Of a stretch of DNA of 64,000 nt, positions 61,437 through 64,000 are shown in pieces. The position numbers and the translations under genes were made by a program. The notes beneath the pieces were generated by a model. That model saw nothing but the letters and a program-made list of their open reading frames with translations, searched no databases and was not told the DNA's origin. The number at the start of each line of letters is the position of its first letter. Position 1 is the stretch's first letter. The stretch comes from Salipiger sp. CCB-MM3 (GTDB lineage: Bacteria > Pseudomonadota > Alphaproteobacteria > Rhodobacterales > Rhodobacteraceae): contig NZ_CP014598.1 in assembly GCF_001687105.1 (NCBI RefSeq), positions 1 through 64,000 on the forward strand, written 5' to 3'.

Positions 61437-63551
61437 TCACCACTTGTAAGTCAGGCGCGCCTGCACCGTGCGACCGTCGCCATAGTAGCACCCGAAAGAG
61501 CCGCAGTTGGCCACATAGGCCTCGTCGGTCAGGTTGCTGACGTTGACCGAGACCTGCATGTCCTCGGTGATCGCATAGGCCGCCTGCAGATCGAGCAGCG
61601 TGACATCTTCCATATGGTAGGTGTTGGCCGCATCGCCGTAGCGCTCGCCGATGTAGCGCGCGCCACCGCCAACGGTCAGACCCGCCAGCACCGTATCGGG
61701 CGCAAAGCTGTAGTTGGCCCAGAGGCTGGCGTTGTGCATCGGCGCGTTCGGCAGATCGTTGCCCTCGTTGTCGCCCTCGGTCTGCTCGGCGAGGTTCCAG
61801 CTATAGGCACCGCGGAGGTTCCAGCCGTTGTCGAGATCGACCGAGCCTTCCAGTTCCAGCCCCTGCGAGCGCGCCTCGCCGATCTGATTGTAATCGCCCA
61901 CGCCGTTCGCGTCGGTCGTCGCGGTCAGCAGGTTGGTCTGCTTGAGGTCATAGATCGCCGCGCTGAAGAAGCCGTTGAAGCCGAGCGGCTGGTATTTCAC
62001 GCCCAGTTCCCACTGCTCGCCCTTGGTCGGCTCATAGGTGTTGCCGCTGTTGTCCGCCCCGATCTCGGGATCGAAAGAGGTGGCGTAGCTGACGTAGGGC
62101 GCAACGCCATTGGCGAAGACATAGCTCAGACCCGCGCGGCCAGTGGTGGCCTCGTCGTCCTGGTCAATTTCGGTCGCGCCGCCGAAGTTGTTCCAGTTGG
62201 TGCCTTCCTGGCTGGCCCAGTCGTGGCGCAGCGCCAGCGACGCGCGCCAGTTGCCAAAGGCCATCTCGTCCTGCGCGTAGATGCCGAATTGCTCGAGCGT
62301 CAGGTCGTTGGTCTCGACGTACCACGCATCGGAAAGGTTCGCGCCATTATAGGACGGGTTCGAGAAGCTGATGTCGTCGGCATAGGCAAAGCCGGTGGAT
62401 TCCTTGATGCCGTAGCGGCGCAGGTCCATGCCGAAGAGCAGCGTATGCGCCACCGGGCCGGTGTCGACGGTGCCGGTGATCCGCGCGTCGAGGTTCTGGG
62501 TGAAGCTGTCCTCGGAGGTGATATTGGCGCCGCGGGTGATGGTGTCGCCGTCGGTCACGCCGTTGTTGACGTAAAAGCCCGTATAGTCCCAGTCGAACTT
62601 CTGGTAGCGGAAATTGACGTCCAGCTCCCAGTTCGCGCTCAGTTCCTGATTGAGCTCGAAGCCGAGGTTAAGCGTCTCGCGCTCGCTTTCATCGTCGCTG
62701 CTGTCGCCCGCGTAGAACTCGCGCAGGTCTTCATCGTCTGCATCGCCGATCAGATCATAGGGCACACCGGCCGGGGTGATCGGGCTGTCCTTCAGCCACG
62801 AGCCGAGGAACTGCAGCGAGGTGCCTTCGGTCGGCTCCCAGCGGGTGGCAAGGCCGAGGTACTTGCGGGAATTTTCCAGGTCCTCGACGTCTTCCTCGCT
62901 GTCGCGCGCCACGGCGGTGACGCGGGCGGCGAAGGTGTCGCTGAAGGCGTGGTTGTAGTCGATGAAGCCTTCGGTCGCCTTGGGATCACCGAGACCAACG
63001 CCGACCTCGCCGAAGCTGAGGAACTGCGCGCGCTTCTGGATCTGGTTGATCACGCCGCCGGGAATGCCAGCACCATAAAGCACCGAGGCCGGGCCCTTCA
63101 GCACTTCGACACGCTCCAGCGAATAGATCTCGAAGGCAGGCGCCCCGAAGTCGCGCAGCAGCCGCAGGCCGTTGAGATATTGCGCGTTGCTGCCATCAAA
63201 GCCGCGGATGGTCGGCGCATCGAAGCGCGGGTCGGTGCCATAGGGCTGCGCCAGCAGGCCCGAGGTATAGCCCAGCGTGTCGCCCAGAGTGGTGGCGCCC
63301 TGATCCTCGATCTGCTCGCCGGTGATCACCGAGATCGACTGCGGCGTCTCGAGGATCGGCGTACCGGTTTTGGTGGCGGTCTGCGCGGTGGTCGCGACAT
63401 AGCCCGGCACCGGATCCGAGGGATCATATTCGCCTTCAAGAACGATCTCGCCGAGATCGAAGAGGTCTGCGGTGGATTGCGCCTGCGCCGCGCCGGCAAT
63501 GGCGATCAGGCTGGCGCTGGCCATAAAGGACAGGCGGAGGGTGCTGGTCAT
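61437..63551 (-). CDS. TonB-dependent siderophore receptor
   Basis: A 704-residue outer-membrane receptor. The signal peptide (LSFMASASLIAIAGAAQA) ends near AQSTAD. The plug domain has TPQSISVITGEQIEDQGATT and VLKGPASVLYGAGIPGGVIN, typical of siderophore receptors. The barrel ends GDGRTVQARLTYKW with a terminal aromatic residue. The start at 63551 is chosen because the signal begins there; an in-frame GTG at 63563 is possible. It follows an AraC-type regulator gene by 44 bases on the same strand. The ligand is likely a ferric hydroxamate or catecholate. Confidence 0.9.
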   Translation of the reverse strand: MTSTLRLSFMASASLIAIAGAAQAQSTADLFDLGEIVLEGEYDPSDPVPGYVATTAQTATKTGTPILETPQSISVITGEQIEDQGATTLGDTLGYTSGLLAQPYGTDPRFDAPTIRGFDGSNAQYLNGLRLLRDFGAPAFEIYSLERVEVLKGPASVLYGAGIPGGVINQIQKRAQFLSFGEVGVGLGDPKATEGFIDYNHAFSDTFAARVTAVARDSEEDVEDLENSRKYLGLATRWEPTEGTSLQFLGSWLKDSPITPAGVPYDLIGDADDEDLREFYAGDSSDDESERETLNLGFELNQELSANWELDVNFRYQKFDWDYTGFYVNNGVTDGDTITRGANITSEDSFTQNLDARITGTVDTGPVAHTLLFGMDLRRYGIKESTGFAYADDISFSNPSYNGANLSDAWYVETNDLTLEQFGIYAQDEMAFGNWRASLALRHDWASQEGTNWNNFGGATEIDQDDEATTGRAGLSYVFANGVAPYVSYATSFDPEIGADNSGNTYEPTKGEQWELGVKYQPLGFNGFFSAAIYDLKQTNLLTATTDANGVGDYNQIGEARSQGLELEGSVDLDNGWNLRGAYSWNLAEQTEGDNEGNDLPNAPMHNASLWANYSFAPDTVLAGLTVGGGARYIGERYGDAANTYHMEDVTLLDLQAAYAITEDMQVSVNVSNLTDEAYVANCGSFGCYYGDGRTVQARLTYKW

Positions 63552-63595
63552 GTCACGTCCCACGATACGGATGTCTGTTTTGATTTTCCGAGCAT

Positions 63596-64000
63596 TTAAC
63601 TCGGGAAATCATCGCTCGCTTGAACCAGACCGTCGCGATTTGACGAAATCGCGCTCAAACGCGCCCGCCGCCATGCTCCGGGCGTCACGCCATGGGCGCT
63701 GCGGAAGGCTCGGGTGAGATGCGCCTGATCGGCAAAGCCCACTTCGGCGGCGATCTCGGCAAGCGGCATGGGGCTGTCGGTCATCAGCGCCATCGCCGCC
63801 TCCAGCCGCAATTGCGTCAGCCAGCGTTGCGGCGTGGTGCCGAGGCTTTGCTTGAAGGCGCGGGTCAGCCAGCTTTCCGACAGGCCCGCCAGTTCCGCCA
63901 GTTCCGCCACCTCGATCCGGCGGTGCAGCGCCGCGACGGCATGGCTGCGCAGATCGCGGATCACATGCGGCGCAAGGCCGCCGCGGCGCGGGGCCTGCTC
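63596..64000 (-). CDS. AraC-family transcriptional regulator, 3' part (continues past the window)
   Basis: The reading frame stays open to the window end, so only the C-terminal 134 residues are seen. They hold the double HTH of AraC regulators: EVAELAELAGLSESWLTRAF and PLAEIAAEVGFADQAHLTRA with the PGAWRR end. It ends 44 bases before the TonB receptor gene on the same strand, so the two may be cotranscribed or the regulator may control the receptor in response to a ferric siderophore. Confidence 0.85.
   Translation of the reverse strand, partial: EQAPRRGGLAPHVIRDLRSHAVAALHRRIEVAELAELAGLSESWLTRAFKQSLGTTPQRWLTQLRLEAAMALMTDSPMPLAEIAAEVGFADQAHLTRAFRSAHGVTPGAWRRARLSAISSNRDGLVQASDDFPS

Noticed and set aside
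63552..63595. A Fur or iron-regulator box before the siderophore receptor
   Set aside because: The 44-base gap holds no convincing inverted repeat of the Fur or RirA type.

Overview
The window looks like a chromosomal segment of a high-GC alphaproteobacterium of the Rhodobacterales (Roseobacter-type). The pointers are FlaF/FlbT flagellin control, MucR-type zinc-finger regulators, a perfect CtrA-type site before the flagellin gene, TRAP and peptide ABC transporters with LysR regulators, RTX-type secretion, and a flagellar gene order interleaved with small alphaproteobacterial-specific genes. I cannot name a species.

Region 1 (1-8.2 kb): a broken 3' end of a dihydrolipoamide-dehydrogenase-like gene, a LysR regulator with two successive HTH domains, a TRAP transporter (dctP-dctQ-dctM), a UDP-apiose/UDP-xylose-synthase-like epimerase, a small secreted His/Cys-rich protein and a PepSY membrane protein. 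Nearly every longer gene here carries 1-2 base losses in G/C runs; once restored, each family reads through at normal length. This points to base-calling or assembly error more than true decay.

Region 2 (8.3-24.3 kb): a GcvA-like LysR gene, a five-protein dipeptide/oligopeptide ABC system whose two ATPases are fused in one protein, and a CocE-type serine hydrolase. A large RTX protein with an embedded glycosidase barrel follows, convergent with an OprB-type sugar porin. Then comes a three-subunit FAD/2Fe-2S amine dehydrogenase of the hydroxyproline/opine type.

Region 3 (24.4-59.6 kb): a flagellar super-cluster. It holds motor genes (motA, motB, motE, fliL, fliG, fliM, fliN), basal body, rod and rings (fliF, flgF, flgG, flgH, flgI, flgA, flgJ-like), hook and junctions (flgE, flgD, fliK, flgK, flgL), export parts (fliP, fliH, an flgN-like chaperone), the flagellin gene and its post-transcriptional regulators flaF and flbT. 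Embedded among them are a probable flagellin-glycosylation module (a GT2-FkbM fusion and a TPR-glycosyltransferase resembling FlmG), two OmpR-type regulators without a phosphoacceptor Asp, a MucR protein with a paralogue whose zinc finger is damaged, a sigma-70-family factor and several unrecognised proteins. flhA, flhB, fliQ, fliR, fliI, fliE, flgB and flgC are not in the window and must lie elsewhere.

Region 4 (59.6-64 kb): an ABC half-exporter, a TonB-dependent siderophore receptor and the 3' part of an AraC regulator, all on the minus strand and probably an iron-uptake unit.

No tRNA, rRNA, CRISPR array, insertion sequence or integrase was seen.
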